Origin: Actinobacteria bacterium HGW-Actinobacteria-1
GTDB lineage: Bacteria; Actinomycetota; Coriobacteriia; Anaerosomatales; Anaerosomataceae
Assembly (NCBI GenBank): GCA_002841355.1
Contig: PHFB01000001.1
Span: 62,001-126,000 of the forward strand
Direction of reading: 5' to 3'
DNA: 64,000 bases
Shown: one piece after another, positions 16,793 to 24,936 of the stretch
How positions within the stretch are numbered: the first letter of the stretch is position 1
How the letters are laid out: the number at the start of each line of letters is the position of its first letter
Notes under the pieces: generated by a model
The model's database searches: none
What the model saw: only the letters and a program-made list of their open reading frames with translations
Told to the model about the DNA's origin: nothing
Translations under genes and position numbers: made by a program

Positions 16793-18828
16793 AGCGCGAG
16801 GACATCATCACGCCGGCAACGGTGAGCGACGAGTACGCTCCCGGTGCGAAGGGCTTCCTCCAGAAGGTGAGCTCACTCGTTACCGGGCTTGGCATCACCG
16901 CGCGCATCAGCACCGAGAAGCCGGTGACGATCCGCTATCCCGCCGAGAAGTGGACTGTCAGCCCACGGTGGCGCGGCGCGCTGCACCTGCGCGGTGTTCT
17001 CGGCCGCGATGAGATCCCGCTGATCCGGCACGCCTCGGACATCTACAACGGGGTCATTGAGGACCTCTACAAGGGCGAGCGGCTCCCACCGTGCGTGGGC
17101 AACTGTCCCGCGAACGTCGATGCGCGCGGCCAGGGCTTCCTGGTGGCCGAGGACCGGATTCCCGAGGCGTACGAGCTTGTCCGCGACAGGAACATCCTGC
17201 CGGGCGTGCTTGGCCGCATCTGTCACCACCCGTGCGAGACGGCGTGCCGCCGCAACTTCTACGACGAGCCGGTCGCTATCCGACCGCTGCACCGTTTCGC
17301 GTACGAGGAGTTCCAGAAGGTCGCGGCCGAGCGGCTCAAGCCGCTGCCGATCACCCAGAAGCAATCGGTCGCTATCGTTGGCTCGGGTCCCTCGGGACTC
17401 TCGGCCGCATACGACCTCATGAAAGCCGGCTACCGCGTCGTCATGTACGAGCGCGAGGAGCGGCCGGGAGGCGCCCTCAACACGGGCGTGCCTGCGTACA
17501 GGCTTCCGCGCGACGTGCTCTACTCGGAGATCGACGGGCTGGTCGCCCTTGGACTTGAGCTGCACTGCGGCATCGAGGTCGGCAAGACGAAACCGCTCTC
17601 CGCGTTGCAGCGCGAACACGATGCCGTGCTGCTTGCCGTCGGGCTGCAAGAGAGCCGCATCCTGCCGATTCCCGGCCACGACGCCGAGGGCGTCATCGGT
17701 GCGCTTGAGTTCCTCTGGGCCGCCAATCACAAGGGCGAGACCGGCGTGCGCGGCAAGCGCGTGTTCGTCATCGGCGGCGGCAACGTTGCCGTCGACGTCG
17801 CCCGTTGCGCGCTGCGTACCGGCGCCACCGAGGTGAGGCTCGCATCGCTCGAGTCCTCCGAGGAGCTTCCGGCCCACCCGTGGGAGATCGAGGAGGCCCT
17901 CGACGAGGGCGTCATCGCGACGTGCTCTGTGGGTCCCGAGGAGGTGCTCACCGAGGGTGGTAACGTCGTCGGCATGCGCGTTCGCGAGTGCCTCTCGGTG
18001 TTCGATGAGACTGGTCGCTTCGCACCGAAATTCGGCGAAGGTCTCAGCGATTTCGCGTGTGACGTCGTCGTGTTCTCCATCGGCCAGGCCGCCAAGCTGG
18101 ACTCGCTCATCGCCGGGACCGAGCTGCTCGTCTCGGGCCGGGGTCAGTTGGTCGTTGACGGCACGCACTTCACGACGTCGGCAGCTGGGGTCTTCGCCTG
18201 CGGTGAAGTCGTAACCGGACCGGGCAGCGCCATCGGATCGATCGCGACCGGTCATGAAGCTGCCACGTCGATCCTGCGCTTCCTGCGCGGCGAGTCGCTC
18301 ACGGAGGACCGCACGCCGCGACCGGTTCCCGTGTACGCCAAGTACGCCGTTGCTGATGTGAGCGGCGTGGAGCGTTCGCGCCGCCGCTCCATCATGCCCA
18401 TGGCGAGAGCCGAGGACCGGGCAAAGGACTTCCGGCCGGTCGAGCTTGGCCTCACGCATCAGGAAGCCATGATCGAGGCGGCACGGTGCCTGCGCTGCCA
18501 GTCCGAGATCTGTGTCGGGTGCACCTTCTGCGCCCGGACGTGCCCAGACTACGCCATCCAGGTCGAGCGCGTGGACGAGCCAGGTGGCCGTTGCCTGACC
18601 CGCTATGACCTCGATCTCTCCAAGTGCGCCTTCTGCGGCCTCTGTGCCGAGCAGTGCCCGACAAACGCGCTCACCCACACCGGTCAGTACGAGCTCTCGT
18701 TCTTCCACCGGGACCTGCTGATCTTCGACAAGGGAGAGATGCTGCGCTCGGGTGAGGGCACCCGTGCCACCGGCCGAGACGGCGTCATGCCGCCTGGCTG
18801 CCCCGTTCCGCCGAGGAGGGAGCAGTGA
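16783..18828 (+). CDS. nuoI: NuoI with inserted GltD/NfnB-like FAD-NAD(P) oxidoreductase (fusion)
   Basis: A single uninterrupted 681-residue frame in the nuoI slot. Residues 25-71 match the NuoI N-terminus (GLGIT...KPVTIRYP...RWRG). Residues about 85-570 form a GltD-like unit: N-terminal Fe-S cysteines C104, C108, C147, C151, C155; FAD motif GSGPSG 200-205; second nucleotide fold GGGNVAVD 331-338; and the GltD tail AARCLRC (C569, C572). Residues 575-655 return to NuoI: C577-x2-C580-x2-C583-x3-C587 and C615-x2-C618-x2-C621-x3-C625 (clusters N6a and N6b), then the NuoI ending YELSFFHRDLLIF...GEML. ATG 16783 overlaps nuoH. With nuoE, F and G absent, it probably feeds electrons from NAD(P)H, or ferredoxin, straight to NuoB. 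That role is inferred; the domain order is seen. Confidence 0.92.
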   Translation: MAVKREDIITPATVSDEYAPGAKGFLQKVSSLVTGLGITARISTEKPVTIRYPAEKWTVSPRWRGALHLRGVLGRDEIPLIRHASDIYNGVIEDLYKGERLPPCVGNCPANVDARGQGFLVAEDRIPEAYELVRDRNILPGVLGRICHHPCETACRRNFYDEPVAIRPLHRFAYEEFQKVAAERLKPLPITQKQSVAIVGSGPSGLSAAYDLMKAGYRVVMYEREERPGGALNTGVPAYRLPRDVLYSEIDGLVALGLELHCGIEVGKTKPLSALQREHDAVLLAVGLQESRILPIPGHDAEGVIGALEFLWAANHKGETGVRGKRVFVIGGGNVAVDVARCALRTGATEVRLASLESSEELPAHPWEIEEALDEGVIATCSVGPEEVLTEGGNVVGMRVRECLSVFDETGRFAPKFGEGLSDFACDVVVFSIGQAAKLDSLIAGTELLVSGRGQLVVDGTHFTTSAAGVFACGEVVTGPGSAIGSIATGHEAATSILRFLRGESLTEDRTPRPVPVYAKYAVADVSGVERSRRRSIMPMARAEDRAKDFRPVELGLTHQEAMIEAARCLRCQSEICVGCTFCARTCPDYAIQVERVDEPGGRCLTRYDLDLSKCAFCGLCAEQCPTNALTHTGQYELSFFHRDLLIFDKGEMLRSGEGTRATGRDGVMPPGCPVPPRREQ

Positions 18829-19322
18829 TGACGCTCGAGATACTCGCATTCGCGCTCGCGGCACTGCTCATGCTGGGCGGCGCGGCGGTTGTGGCACTCA
18901 CCAAGGACCTGATGCGTCTCGTCGTGGGTCTCGGCGCCTTTCTGCTCGGCGTGGCCGGGATGTTCCTCTACTACGGACACGCGTTCCTCGCCACCGCGCA
19001 GGTGTTCGTCTATGTGGGCGGCGTTCTGGTGCTCGTCGTGTTCGCGGTGATGGTGGTCCACCGTGCCAACGGTGGTCGTCCGCTTGTTACCTCGCAGCAC
19101 GACATCGGTGCGGCTGCCGTCGCTTTCGGTGTCTCGGGCATGCTCGTCATGTCGTTGCGGGAATCGGTTGGTGGCTGGCTGCCCGAGTCGGGCACGTCCG
19201 GGTCTTCGATCGCCCAGGAACTTCTCGGCGGGCATCTCGTTGCGTTCGAGCTGCTCGGGGTGCTGCTACTGGTAGCGCTCGTTGCGGTTCTTCTGATTGT
19301 CGGGCCGGGTGAGCGGCGATGA
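18828..19322 (+). CDS. nuoJ: NADH-quinone oxidoreductase subunit J
   Basis: This 164-residue membrane subunit has five hydrophobic segments. The AQVFVYVGGVLVLVVFAVMVV helix (about 55-75) contains the conserved Tyr-Gly pi-bulge region important for proton-pump coupling. ATG 18828 is in a TGATG overlap with the fusion gene, and GAGGAGGG lies at 18813-18820; GTG 18825 would add one residue. The position between nuoI and nuoK is canonical. Confidence 0.93.
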   Translation: MTLEILAFALAALLMLGGAAVVALTKDLMRLVVGLGAFLLGVAGMFLYYGHAFLATAQVFVYVGGVLVLVVFAVMVVHRANGGRPLVTSQHDIGAAAVAFGVSGMLVMSLRESVGGWLPESGTSGSSIAQELLGGHLVAFELLGVLLLVALVAVLLIVGPGERR

Positions 19323-19615
19323 CGATACTCGTGCTGTGCGCGCTCATCTTCGGTGTCGGCATGTACACGGTCCTCACCCGGCGTGAGATCATCGCGATTC
19401 TCGCGGGCGTGGAATTGATGCTCGGGTCGGCTAATGTGCTCTTCATAGCCCTCGCATCGTTCTCCGGTGCCGATCCCGGTGTCGCGGGCGCGATCGGCCT
19501 CGTGATCCTCGTTGTGGCTGCAGCCGAAGCGGCTGTGGGCCTTGCGCTTGTCGTGACGCTGTCGCGCCGAAGTAAGCGGAGCAGCATCGACGAGCTCACG
19601 GAGGTGAACGGCTGA
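19319..19615 (+). CDS. nuoK: NADH-quinone oxidoreductase subunit K
   Basis: This 98-residue, three-helix MrpC-like subunit has the two conserved membrane glutamates: one in ILAGVELMLGSANVL (about 26-40) and one in the AAAEAAVGLAL helix (about 63-73). ATG 19319 overlaps the nuoJ stop by four bases and its own stop overlaps nuoL by one base. The length is normal for the family. Confidence 0.95.
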   Translation: MTILVLCALIFGVGMYTVLTRREIIAILAGVELMLGSANVLFIALASFSGADPGVAGAIGLVILVVAAAEAAVGLALVVTLSRRSKRSSIDELTEVNG

Positions 19616-21426
19616 TGTCCCTGTTCGCATCGAATCCCTGGCTTGCGGTGGCGGTCCCGTTCGTCGTCGCCGTCGTGATCGCCATGCTTGGCCGAAAGGC
19701 CGCCGGAGCCACGCAATGGATCGCCGTTCTCGCTCCGCTGACTGCCGGGCTCGTGGGAGTCGCCGGGCTGCAGGGGAGCGTCACGCCGGTGTCGGCGCCG
19801 TGGCTCGCGCAAGGTTCGGCTTCAATCGACGTGGGCGTTACGGTCGACGGGCTCTCGGCGATCATGCTCGTCGTTGTCGGCGTTGTGGCCACGATGGTGG
19901 TCGTGTTCTCGGTGGGCTACATGGCTCACGACGAATCGAAGGCGCGCTACTTCTCGCTTCTGGCGCTCTTCACCGCTGCGATGAGCCTGCTCGTAATGTC
20001 GACGAGTCTCGTGACGCTGTTCGTCGGCTGGGAGCTTGTCGGCGCGTGCTCGTACCTGCTCATCGGCTTCTGGTACCGCAAGCCGTCTGCGGCAAGCGCG
20101 GCGGTGAAGGCGTTCCTCACAACACGAGTCGGTGACGTCGGCATGCTGCTCGGGCTGGCGCTGCTTTGGAAGAGTACCGGCTCGCTGGATATCGCGGCGA
20201 TAACGGCTGCCGCACCAGGTTTGGCGGCGGGAACCGCAACGCTGGCCGCGCTGCTGCTCTTCATGGGTGCGGCCGGCAAGTCGGCGCAGTTCCCACTGCA
20301 TATCTGGCTTCCCGACGCGATGGAAGGCCCCACGCCGGTCTCGGCGCTCATCCACGCGGCGACCATGGTCGCTGCGGGTGTGTTCCTGATTGCGCGCATG
20401 TGGCCGCTCTTCGAGGTGAGCGAGACGGCCCGCGCGGTCGTCTTGTGGATCGGCGTGTTCACGGCGATCTTTGCCGCCACCATCGCGTGCGTTCAAAGCG
20501 ATATCAAGAAGGTGCTTGCGTACTCGACCATCAGTCAACTCGGATTCATGTTCGCAGCGCTTGGTGCGGGAGCATGGGGCGCGGCGATGTTCCACCTGGT
20601 GACGCACGCGGCCTTCAAAGCTCTGTTGTTCCTCGGCTCCGGCAGCGTCATCCATGGCACGGGGACGCAGGACATCCGACAGATGGGCGGGCTCGCCCGA
20701 CGCATGCCGGTCACCACCGTCACGTGGGTCGTCGGCGTCGCTGCGCTTGCGGGCATTCCACCGCTCGCCGGCTTCTTCTCGAAGGACGCTGTGCTCGCCG
20801 GGGTCTTCCACGCTGCGCCGGCCGCCGGAGTCGTGCTCCTGGGAGCAAGCTTGCTGACCGCCTTCTACGCATTCCGGGTGACCCGTGTCGCCTTCTTCGG
20901 TGAGAGTCGTGCCGAGAATCCGGCGCATGAGTCGCCACTGTCGATGACCGGCCCGCTTGTCGCGCTGGCGCTTCTCGCGCTTGTCCTCGGATTCCTTGGG
21001 GGCGCGATACTGCACGCGCTTGGCCTTGAAGCCGAGGGACTGGAGACTGCGGTGGCGGGAGCGTCGGTGCTTGTTGCCGTGCTGGGAATCGGCGCCGGTA
21101 TGGTTCTGTATGCGGCGGAGTTCGCGCGCGCAGACGCGCTGCGCGTCCGTTTTCAGCAGCTGCACGATTTCGTCTTGACCGGCTGGGGCTTCGATGCTCT
21201 GGTGCAGCGGGTCATCGTCGGGCCCGCCAGCACGATTGCCGGTTGGGTGTACCGCGTGATCGACCGCGCGGTCATCGACGGCGGCGTGGAGGGCATCGGC
21301 ATGGGTACCCGGTTCCTTGGGAAGGTCGCATCTGGACTTCAGAGCGGCGAGACCGACGTGTACGCGTCGCTCGTGGCGGTAGGGTTCATCGTTCTCATGG
21401 GCATCGTGCTTTGGGCGGGGAGGTGA
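19615..21426 (+). CDS. nuoL: NADH-quinone oxidoreductase subunit L
   Basis: This 603-residue antiporter-like proton-pumping subunit is at the distal end of the membrane arm. Conserved blocks include WELVGACSYLLIGFW (about 140-154) with the key Glu, AGKSAQFPLHIWLPDAMEGPTPVSALIHAATMVAAG (about 219-254) with the pump Lys, and SDIKKVLAYSTISQLG. A long C-terminal part with an amphipathic stretch fits the lateral helix HL. The length is typical. nuoM follows after seven bases. Confidence 0.96.
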   Translation: MSLFASNPWLAVAVPFVVAVVIAMLGRKAAGATQWIAVLAPLTAGLVGVAGLQGSVTPVSAPWLAQGSASIDVGVTVDGLSAIMLVVVGVVATMVVVFSVGYMAHDESKARYFSLLALFTAAMSLLVMSTSLVTLFVGWELVGACSYLLIGFWYRKPSAASAAVKAFLTTRVGDVGMLLGLALLWKSTGSLDIAAITAAAPGLAAGTATLAALLLFMGAAGKSAQFPLHIWLPDAMEGPTPVSALIHAATMVAAGVFLIARMWPLFEVSETARAVVLWIGVFTAIFAATIACVQSDIKKVLAYSTISQLGFMFAALGAGAWGAAMFHLVTHAAFKALLFLGSGSVIHGTGTQDIRQMGGLARRMPVTTVTWVVGVAALAGIPPLAGFFSKDAVLAGVFHAAPAAGVVLLGASLLTAFYAFRVTRVAFFGESRAENPAHESPLSMTGPLVALALLALVLGFLGGAILHALGLEAEGLETAVAGASVLVAVLGIGAGMVLYAAEFARADALRVRFQQLHDFVLTGWGFDALVQRVIVGPASTIAGWVYRVIDRAVIDGGVEGIGMGTRFLGKVASGLQSGETDVYASLVAVGFIVLMGIVLWAGR

Positions 21427-21433
21427 TCCGGGT

Positions 21434-22861
21434 ATGACGCTGCTAGGACTCATCCTGCTGCCTCTCGTGGGCGCGGCTGTTGCCTGGATCGTGGGCCGGA
21501 GCAGGCCCACAGCTCCGCGATTCGTTGCAATCGTGACGTCGGTGGCCGTGTTTGGTCTGGCGATTGCGGCACTGGTTCAGGTGTTGCAGTCGGGCGACCA
21601 CGCGCTTTCGGCGACAACTAAGGGCATGCTGCTGGTTCTCGATGGCCTCTCGCTTCCACTCGTGCTCCTCACGGGCCTGCTTGGTGTCGTCGCGGTCACG
21701 GCCTCCTGGGCTATGACCGATCGGCCCGGAGTCCATCACGCGCTGCTGCTTGCGCTTGAGGCGGCCGTGATGACCGTCTTCCTGGCAGGGGACCTGATCC
21801 TGTTCTACGTAGGCTGGGAGGCCGTCCTGATCCCGATGTTCTTCCTCATCGGTGGATGGGGGCATGAGAACCGGCGACATGCGGCGCTCAAGTTCTTCCT
21901 GTACACGTTTGTCGGCTCGGTGCTCATGCTTGCCGGTCTCATCGTCGTGATGATGACCGTGAAGTCGACGGTCATCGGCGCGCCGACAACGGCCATCGAT
22001 CTGGCTACCCAATCGTGGCTGTTCTGGCTCGTCGCCATCGGGATGCTCGTGAAGATCCCGGTCTTCCCGCTCCACACGTGGCTTCCCGACGCTCACGTTG
22101 AAGCACCCACCGCCGGGTCGATCATGCTGGCCGGCGTGCTGCTGAAGATGGGCGGCTACGGCCTCATGCGCGTCGCGATACCGTATGCCCCGGCAGGGTT
22201 CGCTGCCGCGTCACCCGTACTCGGTGCGTTCGGGAGCGCCGGCATCATCTACGGTGCGCTCATGGCATTTGCGCAAGTCGACCTGAAGCGTCTGGTCGCC
22301 TATTCCTCCGTGGCGCATATGGGCTTCGTCGTTCTTGGAATCGCGACCGGCACCGCACTTGGGTATGCGGCCGCGATGCTTGCGATGGTCAGCCATGGCC
22401 TGGTTTCGGCACTGCTCTTCCTGCTCGTTGGCTCCCTCTACGAACGCACGCACACGAGAGAGATCGCGCGATTCGGCGGTCTTGGAGCGCGCACTCCGCG
22501 GTGGGGCGGGCTGTTCGTGTTCGCCGCCCTCGCGAGTCTCGGGCTACCGGGCCTCTCGGGCTTCCCGGGCGAGCTGCTCGCCATGATCCAGGGATTCGGC
22601 GCATTCGGTTGGTGGATGGTCTTCGCGGCCATCGGCGCGCTACTCGGCGCGGTGTACAACCTCTCTGCGGTGCGCCGAGTCGTGCACGGGGAGCGGGCGC
22701 CCGAGTGGGATGCCCTGGCGGACATCACCCGCAGTGACACCATCGCAGCCATCGTTCTGTGTGTCGGCATCGTCGTGATAGGCGTGGTTCCCGGCTTGGT
22801 ACTCAGACTGACCGACCCGGCCGTGACGCTCCTCGTGCGGGCGCTTGGAGGTGGCTCCTAG
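21434..22861 (+). CDS. nuoM: NADH-quinone oxidoreductase subunit M
   Basis: This 475-residue antiporter-like proton-pumping subunit has the conserved Glu in FYVGWEAVLIPMFFLIG (about 124-140), the Lys in VKIPVFPLHTWLPDAHVEAPTAGS (about 206-229), and the Lys-containing VDLKRLVAYSSVAHMG helix. About fourteen membrane helices are expected. It sits between nuoL and nuoN with only a few bases either side, so the three pumps are co-translated. Confidence 0.95.
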   Translation: MTLLGLILLPLVGAAVAWIVGRSRPTAPRFVAIVTSVAVFGLAIAALVQVLQSGDHALSATTKGMLLVLDGLSLPLVLLTGLLGVVAVTASWAMTDRPGVHHALLLALEAAVMTVFLAGDLILFYVGWEAVLIPMFFLIGGWGHENRRHAALKFFLYTFVGSVLMLAGLIVVMMTVKSTVIGAPTTAIDLATQSWLFWLVAIGMLVKIPVFPLHTWLPDAHVEAPTAGSIMLAGVLLKMGGYGLMRVAIPYAPAGFAAASPVLGAFGSAGIIYGALMAFAQVDLKRLVAYSSVAHMGFVVLGIATGTALGYAAAMLAMVSHGLVSALLFLLVGSLYERTHTREIARFGGLGARTPRWGGLFVFAALASLGLPGLSGFPGELLAMIQGFGAFGWWMVFAAIGALLGAVYNLSAVRRVVHGERAPEWDALADITRSDTIAAIVLCVGIVVIGVVPGLVLRLTDPAVTLLVRALGGGS

Positions 22862-24358
22862 ATGTCGTTCGCCCAGATCATGGAGTTCCTGCGCCCGATG
22901 CTGTCGATCGGGTGGCTTCCTGCTGCTGTCGCCTGTAGTGCCGCAGTTGCGGGTCTTGTCGCCGATATGTTCGACGCCGAGAAGACCGGCGTTGCGATAG
23001 TCGCTGGTGGTCTGGCGATCGCCGCGCTGGTGTCGTTCGGCGCCGCGATCATACCCGTGAGTGCTTCGACGACCCTCATCACGACGACCTTCGGGCTGGT
23101 GATGACCGGTGGTGCGTTTGCCGGGCTTGCCTGCATCGTGTATCTCACCGCGTTTCTGTCGTGCGGGACAGGGCTGTTTTCCTTGCGCGCGGGGTCCCGT
23201 GCCAGCGCGGCGGCTCTCATTGGCGCGGGGGCCGCGGCGGGGCAGGTGCTGCTCGGTGCGAGCGACATTCTCGTGCTGTTCATCGCACTCGAACTGCTCG
23301 CGCTCATTGCATATGCACTTGTCGCATCGGGGGGAAATGACCGGTCGGATGAGGCTGCTGCTCGCTACTTCGTACAAGGCTCGGTAGCCACAGGACTAGC
23401 CGTCCTCGGCGTCGCCGTTCTGGTCGGTCTGAGCGCGGGAGCGAGCGGCTACGTCGAACTCGGTACGAGCCTGGCGAGCATGGTTCCCGGGGCAGCGCTC
23501 CTCGGCGGGATGCTCTTAGTGAGTGCTCTGGCATTCAAGCTCGGTGCGTTCCCGTTCCACTCGTGGGTCCCCGATGCATACGAGACCGCACCGGCGGGTA
23601 CGGCGGCATTCCTTGCGGCGAGCGTGAAGGCTGCCGCAATCGGTGGCTTCACGCTCCTGCTTGTGCGGCTCATGACGATTCCGGCGTTTCTACCGCTGGT
23701 GATGGCAGTCCGCATCATCGCGGCGGCGTCGATCGTCTTCGGCAACCTGGCGGCGCTGAAGCAGACGTCCGTTGGACGCATGCTTGGCTACTCAGCGATT
23801 GCACAGGTTGGATACGTGCTCGTGGGAGCCGGCGTGAGTCCCATCAGCACCGAGTCCGTGGCTGCGGTGTTCCTATTCGCCGCTACGTATGCCATGGGTG
23901 CTGCCACGGCATTCGTCGCGCTCGAGTTCTTTGCGACCGGCGAACCGACCTGGGACGGCAGCATAGGCGGGCTCGCTGGCATTGCGAGCAAGCATCCAGC
24001 CGTCTCGGGTGCGCTGACGGTCGCGTTGCTCTCCATGACGGGAATCCCGCTCACGGCGGGATTCTGGGGCAAGTTCTTCGTGTTCTACGGTGCCGCGCAA
24101 AACGGGCTTCTGTGGCTCGTCATCACGGGTCTGGTCGGCTCGGCGATCTCATTCGCGTACTACGGGCGTGTCATTCGTAGCATGTACATCGACGTGTCAG
24201 CGACGGGCAACGAGGTAGCTGCTGAGCAGGGAAGCGATGTGGCGCCGCGCGTTCGGGCGTGGCCATCCCTGATCGGTGCCGCCGTCGTGCTGTTCGCCGG
24301 GATCGCACCTCTCATTTGGGGTCTCTCTCTGGTGTATGCGCTGTTCGCGTTCAGATAG
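22862..24358 (+). CDS. nuoN: NADH-quinone oxidoreductase subunit N
   Basis: This 498-residue third antiporter-like subunit is slightly diverged from NuoL and NuoM. Family marks are FIALELLALIAYALVA (about 140-155) with the conserved Glu, FKLGAFPFHSWVPDAYETAP (about 223-242) with Lys in the broken helix, and LKQTSVGRMLGYSAIAQVGY. ATG 22862 directly follows the nuoM TAG. It is the last gene of the operon. The C-terminus is hydrophobic and complete. Confidence 0.94.
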   Translation: MSFAQIMEFLRPMLSIGWLPAAVACSAAVAGLVADMFDAEKTGVAIVAGGLAIAALVSFGAAIIPVSASTTLITTTFGLVMTGGAFAGLACIVYLTAFLSCGTGLFSLRAGSRASAAALIGAGAAAGQVLLGASDILVLFIALELLALIAYALVASGGNDRSDEAAARYFVQGSVATGLAVLGVAVLVGLSAGASGYVELGTSLASMVPGAALLGGMLLVSALAFKLGAFPFHSWVPDAYETAPAGTAAFLAASVKAAAIGGFTLLLVRLMTIPAFLPLVMAVRIIAAASIVFGNLAALKQTSVGRMLGYSAIAQVGYVLVGAGVSPISTESVAAVFLFAATYAMGAATAFVALEFFATGEPTWDGSIGGLAGIASKHPAVSGALTVALLSMTGIPLTAGFWGKFFVFYGAAQNGLLWLVITGLVGSAISFAYYGRVIRSMYIDVSATGNEVAAEQGSDVAPRVRAWPSLIGAAVVLFAGIAPLIWGLSLVYALFAFR

Positions 24359-24385
24359 TCGACTACATCACGCCTTTATCCAGTC

Positions 24386-24422
24386 TTGCGTGAGGCAACC
24401 ATCGTCGGTAGAATGCCGATAA
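24386..24422 (+). promoter_or_regulatory. Promoter region before the FlgM-like gene (sigma-28-like and sigma-70-like)
   Basis: Two overlapping readings are possible. TTGCGT (24386-24391), 17 bp, TAGAAT (24409-24414) is a housekeeping-type promoter. GCCGATAA (24415-24422) matches the FliA/sigma-28 -10 octamer exactly, with only a poor -35 (CAAC at 24396-24399). The downstream gene looks like an anti-sigma-28 factor, which favours the second. The same octamer occurs by chance inside livH and nuoH. Confidence 0.45.
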
Positions 24423-24449
24423 GAGTTGCTTCGGCAACCCCTTACCCCT

Positions 24450-24488
24450 GAGCCTCAAGGTGCCGGCCTTGGGGCTCCCCCTTTTTCC
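24450..24488 (+). terminator. Strong intrinsic terminator or attenuator
   Basis: GAGCCTCAAGG (24450-24460) pairs with CCTTGGGGCTC (24467-24477), with one wobble, and is followed by CCCCCTTTTTCC. A small UUCG-capped hairpin GTTGC-TTCG-GCAAC (24425-24438) precedes it. It could end the nuo transcript. For a transcript starting near 24421 it would produce a leader RNA of about 65 nt. Confidence 0.8.
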
Positions 24489-24542
24489 GGGGTGTTTGCG
24501 AAGAATCGCTCGGGGGTGGCCTGATTCACCATCAAGCCGCGC

Positions 24543-24833
24543 GTGGCTATCGCCGATACACCTGGTGAAATGATTATCTCGGATGAGCAGGTTCAGCGCG
24601 TCGTCGAATACCTGCATACACCAGAAGAATACGTCGAGCGAGGCGGACGCCCAATCCTCGCATCGCCCTCCGCAGAACTCGTTGATCTCGTGATCCGTGA
24701 GCTCAGTGCGTTGCCCGATATGCGCGCCGATCGCATCCAACAGGCGCGCGAGATGCTTGACTCAGAGGTTCCCACTGCGGACATGGTGGCGGGCAAGCTT
24801 ATCGGTCGCGTGCTCTCAGACTCGATTCGCTAA
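24543..24833 (+). CDS. FlgM-like protein (putative anti-sigma-28 factor)
   Basis: This 96-residue soluble protein has a C-terminal half (about 45-92) that follows the FlgM pattern: a helix starting at SPSAEL, then R-xD-R-I-xx-A-R-E-M-L-D-S, and a final helix V-A-x-K-L-I-x-R-V-L. FlgM binds and blocks the flagellar/motility sigma factor FliA until export. The N-terminal half is variable and mostly disordered in the family. GTG 24543 gives the longest frame; ATG 24570 (MIISDEQVQR) is equally possible and neither has a good Shine-Dalgarno. A sigma-28-like -10 lies upstream. The assignment is by pattern only. Confidence 0.5.
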   Translation: MAIADTPGEMIISDEQVQRVVEYLHTPEEYVERGGRPILASPSAELVDLVIRELSALPDMRADRIQQAREMLDSEVPTADMVAGKLIGRVLSDSIR

Positions 24834-24849
24834 ACACCTCGACTCATCG

Positions 24850-24877
24850 AACGGACGACGCTTCGGCGTCGTCCGTT
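24850..24877 (+). terminator. Terminator after the FlgM-like gene
   Basis: A perfect 12-bp stem AACGGACGACGC / GCGTCGTCCGTT is capped by a TTCG tetraloop. The following sequence is only weakly T-rich (CTGCTACG). Confidence 0.7.
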
Positions 24878-24878
24878 C

Positions 24879-24887
24879 TGCTACGAT
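24879..24887 (+). promoter_or_regulatory. Extended -10 promoter of the small membrane protein / pilB pair
   Basis: TG-C-TACGAT (TG at 24879-24880, hexamer 24882-24887) lies directly after the terminator and about 50 bases before the next start. No -35 is clear, as is usual for extended -10 promoters. It resembles other TGCTAnnAT sites in the window. Confidence 0.45.
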
Positions 24888-24936
24888 TGACCAAGTGCCG
24901 GGCCGTGTGGCGCTCGCATTGAATGGGGAGGTAAGT

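Noticed and set aside
16873-18864. 663-residue - strand frame opposite the NuoI fusion
   Set aside because: Arg/His/Asp-rich shadow of a GC-rich gene with clear + strand motifs.
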